Origin: Zopfochytrium polystomum
Taxonomy: Eukaryota > Chytridiomycota > Chytridiomycetes > Chytridiales > Chytridiaceae
Direction: 5' to 3'
Assembly (NCBI GenBank): GCA_025765615.1
Contig: JAIVFJ010000178.1
Coordinates: 62,001-126,000, forward strand
Length of the DNA stretch: 64,000 nucleotides
The notes beneath the pieces were generated by a model. The model saw only the letters and a program-made list of their open reading frames with translations, was not told where the DNA came from and ran no database searches. Made by a program: the position numbers and the translations under genes. This document shows, piece by piece, positions 44,197-54,690 of the stretch. Position 1 is the first letter of the stretch, and every line of letters starts with the position of its first letter.

Positions 44197-47100
44197 AAAG
44201 ACAAGTAGGAACTACATCAAGAACTACCCCAGTCCCTCAAGCTCTTACAGTTCCTGAACCCATGCAAGTGGATGCAGTTGAGACACTTCCTAAGGGTCCT
44301 CTGAGCCAAGAGGAGAAAGCAAGGAGGGCCCAGCAGGGACTGTGTTTCTACTGTGGCTCCAAGGAGCACTGCTGTCAACGGACTGCCCAAGGAAGAAGCA
44401 CCCAAACTCCCAGGTCCAGGCTCACTGAGGGGCAATTCCCTGGACCCTCCTCCAAGCTGCCCCTGTTCTCATCACCACCACCACCACCACAAACACCTCA
44501 GATTCCAAGCCCCAGCAACTCACCATGGATGTCAAGATTCAACTCTCACCCAAGTCAACCATCACAACCAAGGCCCTTATCGACTCTGGATCATCCTGCA
44601 ACATCATTGATGCCACCCTTGCCAAGTCTTGTGCCATTCCCTACCGATCAAGAAATCCACACCCCTCAAGGTCCACTTTGCCAATCATGCTCTGTTCAAA
44701 GAAATCAGCCATGAAACCAAGCTAAACCTCCACATCCAAGACTTTCCACCATCCATGGTAAACCTGGAAGTATTGGATCTTGGCTCACCCACATTCTCTG
44801 TCATCCTGGGATTACCATGGCTGCAAGCCCAGAACCCTGCCATTGATTGGGTCACTGGTCAAGTCCAACCTCCACCAATTGGAACAGTCACCCAAAACTC
44901 AAGTCAAGCCCCCAAGTCTCATGCTCTCAAGCCCTTGATTCAAGATTCACAGCCAGCCAAGACTCAAGTTCCACAGTTCACAGTTCACAGTCAAGATTCA
45001 AGTAGAGCAAAGGAGTTCACAGTCATGGCCAAGACTCTAGTTCACAGAACCCACAGTCAAAGATTCAAGTACCACAGTTCACAGTCCACATTCAAGATTC
45101 AAGTTCCACAGCTCACAGTCTTTGCCAAGAACAGAACTCTCAGTCAAAGATTCAAGAATCACAGTTCCCAGTCAAGAATTCATGCCCCACTGCTGAAGGA
45201 GCACAGGAACCTGGACCCATCAGACCTTTTGCTGGCATCCAAGCTACCAAAAGAATATCTCCCTTATGCTGATGTGTTTTCCAAGACCGAAGGCAGACCT
45301 GCTACCAGCTCAGAGGCCTTATGACTGTGAAATCCCACTCAAGGATGAAACTTGCAGCCCACCTTTCAAGCCACTGTACCACCTCTCTCCACCAGAAGCC
45401 AAGGCCCTCCAAGAATACATTGAAGAAATGCTGAACAAGGGATTCATCCAACCTTCCAAGTCACCAGCTGGAGCTCCCATCTTTTTTGTCAAGAAGAAGG
45501 ATGGGGGACTGAGACCCTGCTGTGGACTACAGAGATCTCAATGAGATGACAGTCAAGAACCGCTATCCACTGCCTCTCATCTCTGAATTACTGGACAAAC
45601 TGAGCCATGCAAGGATATTTTCCAAGATTGACCTACAGAGGTGCCTACAATTTGGTCAGAATTAAGCTGCCAGGATCAATGGAAGACTGCCTTCAGATGC
45701 AAATACGGTCACTTTGAGTACTTGGCTATGCCCTTTGGACTTACCAATGCTCCAGCTATTTTCCAAGGCATGATGAATGACATCTTCAGGGATATTCTGG
45801 ACCTTTTTGTCATTGTCTACCTGGATGATATCCTGGTATTTTCAGTCCTGACACTGCAAGCCATATGGGACATGTCAAGACTGTCTTGGAGAGACTCAGA
45901 CAGCATCACCTCTATGCAAAGCTGGAGAAGTGTGAATTCCACAAGACCTCCATTGAGTTTTTGGGGTTCATTGTGTCTGACAAAGGGATCTCCATGGCAC
46001 CAGACAAGATCCAAACTATTCTTGAATGGAAGGCTCCAAATTCCATCAAGGATGTTCAAAGCTTCCTTGGGTTTTGCAACTTCTACAGAACCTTCATTGC
46101 CAACTATTCTGCCATAGCCAAGCCTCTCACTGATCTCACCAAGAAGACCACCAAGTTTGAATGGACCCCAGCAGCAGAGCAAGCCTGGCAAGCTCTTAAG
46201 ACAGCAGCCACAAGTGCACCACTCCTTAAGCATGTGGATCCCTTGCTTCCCTTCACCTTGGAAACTGATGCCTCAGACTATGCCCTCGGTGCTGTTCTGT
46301 CCCAGCCAAGCTCTCAGGACCCCTCTGCTCCTCTGCATCCAGTGGCATATTACTCCAGGAAGCTGAACAGTGCTGAGTGTAACTACACTGTCCATGACAA
46401 GGAGTTGCTTGCAATTGTGGAAGCATTCAAATTCTGGAGACACTACTTGGCTGGTTCTAAAGGCATCTCTGTCTATTCTGATCACAAGAACCTCACCTTC
46501 TTCAGGGCAAGGAGGTTGCTCAAGCAGAGGCATGCCAGGTGGGCTGAACTGCTCTCTGAGTATGACTTTAAGCTGTGCTATTCTCCTGGCCACCTTAACA
46601 CTGTGGCTGATGCCCTGTCAAGAAGAACAGACCTTGCACCTGAAGGGGGAGATGGTTTCACCCCACCATCCAAGACACACCTTTCATTGCTTCCTGACAG
46701 TGTGTGGGCCCATGCTATTTCCAAGGACCCCAAGCCTCACAAGATTCAAATCAGCCAAGAAGAGGAAAAACTTGAGATACTCAAGACAAGGCATGATGCA
46801 GCAACAGCTGGACACCCAGGAGAGCACAAGACATATGAGCTTGTTTCCAGAGACTTCTACTGGCCAGGCATGAGGAAGTACATCAAGAACTATGTCAGCA
46901 GCTGTGAAACCTGTCAAAGAAACAAATCCAGCAGACACAAGCCCTATGGACTTCTGGAGCCCCTCCCAATTGCCATCAGCCCTTGGTCATCAATATCCAT
47001 GGACTTCATTGTGAAACTGCCCCCATCCCATGGATTTGACTCTATCCTTGTTGTCATCTGCAGAAGGACAAAGTTGGCCCATTTCATCCCCTGCACTGAG

Positions 47101-48072
47101 AATATAGATGCACAAGGAACAGCAGACCTGTTTTTGCAGCACATATTCAGGCTCCATGGGCTGCCTCAGTCAATCGTCAGTGACAGAGGACCACAGTTCA
47201 GATCTCAATTTTGGAAAGCACTCACAGCAGCCCTTGGAATCAAGTCTCAACTGTCAACTGCTTATCACCCTCAGACTGATGGACAAACAGAAAGAACAAA
47301 CCAGACTCTGGAGCAGTATTTGAGGTGCTATGTCAGCTATCAACAGGATGATTGGCCCACCCTCCTTCCGCTGGCAGAATTTGCTCTCAACAATTCTCTC
47401 CACTCAAGCACCCAGCTATCTCCTTTCTTTGCAACCTATGGCTTCAATCCAAAAGGAGATCTTTTGGGACAAGAGACCCTATCCAATGTCCAAGCTCCTG
47501 CTGTGGCTTCACACTTGCATAAGCTCAAGATCATCAGCACCTTCCTGGACTCCACCCTGAAGCAAGCCCAAGAAGATGCCTCAAGATTTGCCAACACTCA
47601 CAGAATGGACCATGGCCTTACTGTGGGTCAGCAAGTTTGGCTTCTGAGGAAGAACTTGCAGACCAAAAGACCAAGTCCCAAGCTAGACAACCTCAAGTTG
47701 GGTCCTTTCAAGATCTTGGAGCAAATCAATCCAGTCACCTTCAAGCTGGATCTCCCTGCATCCATGAAGATCCACCCAGTTTTCCATGTCAGCCTTTTAG
47801 AGAAGTTTGTGGCCAATTCCATTCCAGGCAGAGTTGTTCCTCCTCCTCCTCCAGTTGAGGTAGAAGGTGAAGAGGAATTTGAGGTTGAACAAATCTTGGA
47901 TGCCAAGTGGTTTGGAAGGACACTCAAGTTCCTTGTCAAGTGGAAAGGTTACTCAGATGCTGACAACACCTGGGAACCTGAGTCAAACCTCACTCACTGC
48001 CAAGACCTTCTGCTCAAGTTCAAGACCAGGTACCCCACCAAGTTGCAGAAGGGGCCTAAAAGGGGGAGATGA
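44197..48072 (+). pseudogene. pol: Gag end and Pol of gypsy copy 2
   Basis: After the copia element: the zinc knuckle region, the frameshift heptamer CCCAAAC (44,401-44,407) and stem, retropepsin (ALIDSGSSCN), then reverse transcriptase (FVKKKDGG...; [24 protein letters not shown]). A 735-codon open frame from 45,865 holds the RT thumb, RNase H (TLETDASDYALGAVLS), the integrase zinc region (GHPGEHKT...CETCQRN), the DDE core (SMDFIVKLP, VSDRGPQF, DGQTERTNQTLE) and a chromodomain (FLVKWKGYSDADNTWEPE). The stop touches the 3' LTR. Several one-base frame breaks occur before 45,865. The chromodomain implies targeting to methylated-histone chromatin. Confidence 0.92.
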
Positions 48073-48346
48073 TGTTATGAATCACCCTCTGGAACCTTCT
48101 GGAACCTTCTGGAACCTTCTTTGCTTTCCTGAATTGTCTTGTTGTCATTGGTATCATTGGTATCATTGTATTACTAATTGCATCTTTCTGGAACTTTCTT
48201 TGAGTCTTGACAAGGAAGACTCTCAAAAGGTATAAAAGGGGGATGGGGGACCTGTCCCATCCCTCTAGTGAATTATTGTTTCCAATACAATCATCACTCC
48301 TCTCAGTTCCTTGTCTGCCCTGCCCTGTCCTGCCATGTTCCTGACA

Positions 48347-49200
48347 ATTACAAAGCTCTCAAACCTTGTGCAAGGCAAAGGCAAAAGGAATGCAGCTTGT
48401 ACTTGTTCTAGTCTGAAAAGCAACTGACACTCCAGATGAAAGTAACACGCAATGATGACTTTTCGAGACTGGGGAGGATGTGCAGATGCAAATGTTGGCA
48501 CAGCAAATTGGGCAACAGCAGTTGGGCAAATTGTCGGATCTTGAATAGAAAGGGAATTGTCCGGTGGAACAAATTTTTCTGTTTTATTGAAAAATGGAAC
48601 TGGCCAATCAACACCTCTGGCCAGCGACAAAACGCAACTTTGGGGGTCTGCTTTTCGTGTAATTTATTCGAAGCTACTTGCACGCAGACACTTCAGCTGG
48701 CTCAATCCGTCCGCGTTCGGTCTGTTGCGCTTCGTCGCTCATTTTGGTGATCCCTACTGCGCCACTTGGAATAATCACGATCGGCTTCCTAAGTCCACTG
48801 CTGTGAACCATAGGCCGATCAGGCAGAAGTCCATGGCTGCGAAAAAAAATCTTGGCAGGGGTCTCATTTTATGCACCAACGAAAGGACGGAGAAGTCAAC
48901 ATTTGGAGGCACAACGATGGGGCCTCTACCAACGATATGTATGTTTATGTAATTTGCTGTGAGGAATGCGGAAAGAACCTGAAGAGAAGCGGATGGCGTC
49001 TCAGCAAGAAGATCAGATTCCCGCTTGTGCGGCGGAACGGCCCGCTGCGACGGGAGCTTCGACCCGGAAGAAACCGGGTGTGAAAGTCACGTGATCTTGT
49101 TGCGGGGAAAACAGGAAGCAGCAACCTGACGCGAAGTGACCAGTGAGTGATCAACGACAAGTGGGTGGGCGTCACGGGTGGGTCCGGAGTCAAGTAATTT
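48347..49200. other. Spacer after the repeat block, no gene recognised
   Basis: About 850 bp before the PEPCK promoter region. Frames lack domains or splice structure. Composition turns back towards that of the host genes near 48,700. Confidence 0.5.
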
Positions 49201-49235
49201 TTCTCTTTTTGTTTTTATCCCTTCTTTTCCTTTCT

Positions 49236-49236
<1 letters not shown>

Positions 49237-49273
<37 letters not shown>

Positions 49274-49306
49274 TCTCTCTCTCCCTCTCTCTGTCTCTGT
49301 CTCTCC
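49237..49306. repeat. (CT)n microsatellite upstream of PEPCK
   Basis: CT tract with a few interruptions on the sense strand, about 550-620 nt upstream of the PEPCK ATG. Confidence 0.93.
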
Positions 49307-49399
49307 CTCATTCTCTTTGCTCACCCTCTTCACCCTTGTCAAGCACATCACAAGGGCGCAATAACAAAACTCGCACGCGAAAAAGGGCGCTGCAAACCG

Positions 49400-49408
49400 C
49401 ATAAATAG
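49400..49408 (+). promoter_or_regulatory. Possible TATA box of the PEPCK gene
   Basis: CATAAATAG about 450 nt upstream of the ATG and 100 nt after the CT tract. The distance would imply a long leader or a leader intron. Weak evidence, position and sequence only. Confidence 0.3.
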
Positions 49409-49857
49409 AACAGGGTAAACATCAATCGGAAATCATCCACCACTGCCCCATCCAGTTCTCACACGGTCAAGGTCAAGCAAGGATTGAGAAAACGTTTGTT
49501 GGGATATAAACAGTCCCCAACCCCCCCCCCAACCCCTTTCCCTTTCCCTTGCATTTCAAACAGCCACACACGCCTTTTCTACTCCACTGGTTCGTGCGTC
49601 CTTTGCGGCTCTGTCCACATTGTGTCGTGGCGCTTGCTCCCTTTCCTTGGTGACGCAGTGTTGGCAAAGGCTGGTATCACAACTCTCTCTGCCACTCGTC
49701 GCGCTCGCAACGGTCGGGTGGCGAGCAGACAATTTGCAGTCCTGGACCACCAAAGCCACTCCAACCCAAATGTTGCCGTTCCCTTCATAACACTCCGTTG
49801 ACGCGGCAAATCGTGCTGACTCTCGCTCTCCTTCATCTAACGCGAACAGAGCCCACG

Positions 49858-51597
49858 ATGTCTAGCTACGACGAAACGAACGAGGAGATCCACGATGAGA
49901 TCCACGAAGCGTTGCACCGCATCGCTCACGTTGACTACACCAAGCCTATCATTCGAAACGGTAGGAGTTTTGCGGGAGTTACTCTGCCTTTCTGCCTCTG
50001 ATTCTTGCTCCATTCCCAGCGAGTGTGCCGGTCCTCTACGAAGAAGCATTGGCAAACGAGAAAGGAACGGCCTTAACTAGTCAAGGCGCTCTTGCCCTCA
50101 ACTCGGGCCAGAAAAAGGGCCGCAGCCCGAAGGACAAGCGAGTTGTTGACGAGCCCAGCTCCACCAACGACATCTGGGTAGGTGAACAGTTTTGTTCACT
50201 GTGTTTCGACTCACAGCAAATTTTAGTGGGGACCAGTCAATATCAAAATTTCCGAAACATCCTTCATGGTGAACCGTGAGCGTGCAATCGACTACCTGAA
50301 CACTCGTTCGCGCCTGTACGTCTTTGACGGCTTCGCAGGCTGGGACCCCAAGTACCGCATCAAGGTCCGGGTTGTTTGCGCCCGTGCCTACCATGCTCTC
50401 TTTATGCGCAACATGCTTATTCGCCCAACGGATGAAGAGCTGGCAAACTTTGGCGAACCTGACTTCACCATTTTCAACGCTGGCCAATTTCCAGCCAATC
50501 GATACACCACAGGAATGACATCAACAACTAGTATTGCGGTAAACTTTGAGCGTCGCGAAATGGTCATTCTCGGCACTCAGTACGCAGGTGAAATGAAAAA
50601 GGGCATCTTCACCGTCATGCACTACTTGATGCCGAAGGCAGGAGTGCTTTCGCTGCACTCGTCCGCCAACGAAGGCCCAGACGGAGATGTTTCCCTTTTT
50701 TTCGGATTGTCAGGGACTGGCAAGACTACTCTTTCCGCCGATCCCCATCGATTCCTTATCGGTGACGATGAGCACTGCTGGTCGAACGATGGTATTTTCA
50801 ACATCGAAGGTGGCTGCTACGCGAAGTGCATCAGCCTGTCAGCCGAGAAGGAGCCGGAAATTTATGGTGCGATTCGGTTTGGCTCCGTTGTGGAGAACGT
50901 CGTATTCAACCCGGCGACTCGTGTCATCGACTTTGATGACGACAGCCTTACTGAAAACACCCGCTGCGCGTATCCGATCGACTTCATCCCCAACGCCAAA
51001 TTGCCTTGCATAGGTGGCCACCCCAAAAATATCATCCTTCTCACATGCGACGCTTTCGGTGTCCTACCTCCCGTCTCTAAGCTGAGCCCCGCTCAAGTAT
51101 CGTACCACTTCATCTCGGGCTACACGGCCAAAATTGCTGGAACTGAAGAGGGTGTGACTGAGCCACAAGCCACCTTCTCGACTTGCTTTGGAGCTCCCTT
51201 CCTCGTTTGGCACCCGACCAAGTATGCCTCCATGCTGGCCGAGAAGATGCAGGAGCACAAGGCATCGGCCTGGCTGATTAACACGGGCTGGAACGGTGGC
51301 GCTTACGGCACCGGCAAGCGCATTTCGCTGAAGTACTCCCGTGCAATTATTGACGCCATCCACTCCGGCGCGCTGGACAACGCAGAGTACGAGAACTACC
51401 CCATATTCAACCTGCAGATTCCCAAGGAAGTCGCAGGCGTTCCCAGTGATGTGCTGAACCCTGCGAAGTCCTGGTTGGGAACCAAGGAGAGTTACGATGC
51501 TACGTTGAAGAAGCTCGGTGGGCTGTTCGTCGAAAACTTCAAGGCGTATGCAGACAAGGCAAGCAGTGAGGTCCAGGCTGCGGGTCCAATCCTGTAG
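49858..51597 (+). CDS. PCK1: Phosphoenolpyruvate carboxykinase, ATP-dependent
   Basis: Converts oxaloacetate + ATP to phosphoenolpyruvate + CO2 + ADP, the committed step of gluconeogenesis; cytosolic in fungi. Exons 49,858-49,960, 50,020-50,177 and 50,227-51,597 join in phase to about 543 residues, the usual fungal length. Visible signatures: [10 protein letters not shown] (substrate region), [10 protein letters not shown], the lid-adjacent [17 protein letters not shown], the P-loop [11 protein letters not shown], the metal-binding LIGDDEHCW and [10 protein letters not shown]. The C-terminal end is [17 protein letters not shown] and an Ala-rich tail. The P-loop with [11 protein letters not shown] identifies the ATP class, not the GTP class of animals. 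The large exon has no frame break. AATAAA follows at 51,757. Confidence 0.96.
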
Positions 51598-51756
51598 GCC
51601 CCTCTGGTCTGAAGGCCCAGTCATTTACACTTCATATTCTTCTCTTCCGTTTTTCACACTCTCGTGTCTTCTTGTCGCTCTTATTATCTCCGCCTCCCTC
51701 ATGCCGAAGGTTACACTCTTTGAGTGTCACTTCGATTGAATTCTTTCGTAAAAAAC

Positions 51757-51762
51757 AATAAA
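51757..51762 (+). terminator. AATAAA polyadenylation signal of PEPCK
   Basis: 160 nt after the PEPCK stop codon. Confidence 0.7.
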
Positions 51763-52261
51763 ATCACACTTGTTGTGTCAGCACGCTGCTTCAATACAAC
51801 TACCAGTTTCGGGTAACAAGGGAAGGAGGATTCCTTACGACTGTAGTTGATAATTTTTTTTCCCCAAAAAAACAATTCAACCAGCCCAAAACTGGTCTAG
51901 ATGCTCTTCGTCGCCATCTCTCGCTCGTATCACGGTGGAATATTGCGAGAATATAGCGTATCGCTATATTTATTAGGGGTGTCTAATCTCTCCAAACCTT
52001 AAAGTTTCACAGTCTGACCACGCGGGGCGGAATATGAAAAGCTGCAAAAGTCCACTGAACACCTTTCTAGCCAACAGAAAGGTTCCTTGTGATGATCTTT
52101 TAAAATTCATTAAGAAGGCATCATTCACTTTTGCTTTTCCCACGGGCAGGCCACTTAGTCATATTGTTGTACCTGCTGCCCAACTGAAGAACTATTGCCA
52201 AGGCAAAAACCAAATGAGTTCTAGATTGGGCCAACTGATGAGAAAGTTAATTTAGCTCCGC
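51763..52261. other. Convergent intergenic region PEPCK / SAS-4
   Basis: About 500 bp, no supported gene. Contains a perfect inverted repeat AATATAGCG-tat-CGCTATATT at 51,950-51,970. A 73-codon plus-strand frame (52,034-52,255) has no recognisable domain. Confidence 0.5.
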
Positions 52262-54640
52262 CTATCTTGTGCTTGCCCTCTTGGAATCAGCTAGTATTGA
52301 AGATTCCATAATCTGGGCAGCAGAATTGTAAGATGCTCGCTTTGCAGCTTTTATGGTGCCATCAGGGAAAACGGTCTTTTTTTCATTGTCAAAAAAAATT
52401 TCCTGAACACATCAAATAAGTCAGTCTCCATCTCGAGGAACGGAGTGCCTACCTTTGATCCGTCGACGTACGCGATTGTTCTGCACCCATATTCGTCAAC
52501 TCTCTGCACTGTGCCATCTGGAAAGACGCATTCTTCTCTTCCGTTAGGGAACGTAAATTTCATTGTGCCATCGGCAAATGCCACTTCGTGGGTCCCATCG
52601 GGGTAGTACCGTTCCACTTGCCCACTGTCAAGGTACTCGAGAGTATGCAAGTGATCCTCCGATGTGGTGTGGATAATGCGGCGGTCGGCGTACCAATAGA
52701 CTGTCCGTCCTTGGGAAAACTACAATGCTCAAAGAAAGGAGGAACCGCCGGAAATCAGGAACAGAAAGAAAGTATTCCGCCAATCAAGGAGCTCACCTCA
52801 CGGTAGTCACCGTTTTCGTAAAATATTTTGAACCGACCATCTGGGCACTTCTGCCGAACTTGACCATTTCGGCTCCACGAAAGCGAAGTTCCCGATTGGT
52901 ACCACCGAACTAACTTTTCATCCACACGGAGTTCCTATTAGACCCAGTTAGGCTTCGCTACCACCCAATCTTCACTCCTGATTCCTACCCGAATGTATGG
53001 TCCCAATCCCTCTGTTTGGCTGACGAGATCGAGAAAAGTTTTTGCTTGCTTGTGCTGTTCTGGTGTGAGGGGCTCGTGGCCACCGCTAGGACCCCGTACA
53101 TGTTTCTTTACTGCGGTGGGCTTGTTTGGAGGGTGATAAACTATTAGACTTCGAAGTCATCACCGGCTATCAAGTCACATTTACCGGGCACGCCACCACT
53201 CTTAGCTCTGATTCTTTCGCCGCCATTCTTTCCCCTTCCAGGATGCGAACTTCTTCCTCCAGTTCCATTACGCGTCGTTTGAGCATTTCAACGCGATCCC
53301 GACATCGTTCAGCAGTAGTGGAGCCGTCCTGCTCCAACTCCCGAATTTTTTTCCGCAATTCTTGGTTTTCCTGACGCAACGCTTCGATTTCTTCACGCTC
53401 CCTGAGTTCAAGTACACACTCTAGGTCCAAACGGCTGCTCAGACTAAGGCTTACCGCTTTGTTGGAAGAATCGCAGCCGCCTTTCGATTTTTTTCCCATA
53501 ATATTTTTTCGCGTTTAAGCTGGCGCAGCTCGTCGCTCAGAGCCAAAATAGTTGTTTCCTTGCGGTTCATCTCCTTTGCCTGCCTATCCTGTAATGTGAT
53601 TGATGCTTACTGATCATAGTGCTGTCAACGCCAGCCTACTCTTTCTTTCCTGAGTTGAACAAGTTCAGTCTGGAGACCTTTCTCCCGCTGGGCCCAATCG
53701 AGCTCCATCTTGCGGCACTCCTGAAGCTTTGCCTCGAGCTCCGTCAGAGACTCTGTTGGCTTCGTGGAGAAAGATTTTTGAGTGCGCGGTTCCAGAACTG
53801 ATCCCAACGATCCTCTTGCAACATCCTCTTCGGCTACTTGACGTCATTTAACTGTTCTTAAATGGAATCGACTTACCATAGATATCTTGATCCGGACAAT
53901 GTGACGTGTGTCGCTCAACGCCGACCGTGTCTTCGTCGGACATGCCTGACACCTTGCTTTCGTCAGATTATACAGTGGAGCTTGCATGATTTGCGCTTAC
54001 CCCTGTCAATCGGATCGGAAGCGCCAGCCTAGAATTACACCTACGTGTCAGCAGAAATCGCTCCACAATCTCCCACCCACCTCTCCGAATCAGCGTTTAC
54101 CAGGCTCATTAATGGAAACTTCCTCTCAAGAAAGGCTTCGTCGACCGTTTCATGCACATCGAGTAAGCTTATTCCCTCTTCATCGACAGATTTTGTCACG
54201 TCTCCATTGTTGTTGGTTCGGGTCGACGTCGCTGAGACTTCCTGATGAGGGTCAGTTGGTCTTGAGAGTGGCAGCCGCGAAGGATCTTCCTCCGTCCCTG
54301 TCGCCTTGGGCTGAAGAAAAGACTGCCGGCGGCTCCCACTGATTCCGTCATGTACTCTTGCCTTTCGAATATAGTCATCTACTTCCTCCTCTATTCGGTT
54401 GAACTGGTTAATCTCTACATCTTCGGCGCTGCAGACGGTGAGCCACCGCTTCCTCAGCTTCCACTTTGCGAGGGAAAGCTCTGCTACAGCTGCCGGATCG
54501 CCCATTTCACATTGATGATTCCCACTGCTGTTGCTATTGCTGATTGGACTCTCCTTGTAAGTGGCATCGGGCATATTCCTCAGCAAGGTGTTGCTAGCAA
54601 TCGAGATGGGCGTTGGATGGCGGCGGGGCGCGGGTGACAT
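52262..54640 (-). CDS. Centriole assembly protein SAS-4/CPAP (TCP10/CENPJ C-terminal domain)
   Basis: Scaffold that recruits tubulin and sets centriole or basal-body length. ATG at 54,640. A polar N-terminal region of about 200 residues is followed by Leu/Glu/Arg coiled coils (ELEAKLQECRKMELDWAQRE; LRQENQELRKKIRELEQDG). The G-box beta repeat comes next: RNGQVRQKCPDGRFKIFYENG, DSGQVERYYPDGTHEVAFADG, FPNGREECVFPDGTVQRVDE. After a GT..AG intron (52,452-52,376) the last exon gives TVFPDGTIKAAKRAS and stops at 52,262. Repeated xPDG/FPNG turns define the TCP10_C domain that binds STIL/Ana2-type partners. No PN2-3 tubulin-binding motif was recognised. Start codons of this gene and the PANK4-like gene are only 50 bp apart, so they share a bidirectional promoter. 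The gene implies the organism builds centrioles. Confidence 0.82.
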
Positions 54641-54690
54641 GCTGGATTTTTTGAAAGTCCGACCAAGTCAGCCACCAAATAACAGGAAAG
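54641..54690. promoter_or_regulatory. 50-bp bidirectional start-to-start interval
   Basis: Only 50 bp separate the ATG of SAS-4 (minus) and of the PANK4-like gene (plus). Core promoter elements must lie here or inside the two coding starts. No TATA box is visible. Confidence 0.6.

Larger units (their letters stand above)
36696..48346 (+). mobile_element. Ty3/gypsy chromovirus, copy 2 (full domain set, interrupted by copia)
   Basis: 5' LTR 36,696-37,013 (318 bp), 3' LTR 48,073-48,346 (274 bp). Without the copia insertion it is about 5.2 kb, with gag, protease, reverse transcriptase, RNase H, integrase and chromodomain in Ty3/gypsy order. LTR lengths differ mainly in the number of CTGGAACCTT units. 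Inactive: gag is split, and frame is lost near 44,370, 44,640, 45,300, 45,640 and 45,850. The left flank is foldback DNA but the right flank is not, and no target duplication is seen, which suggests later recombination. Confidence 0.93.
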
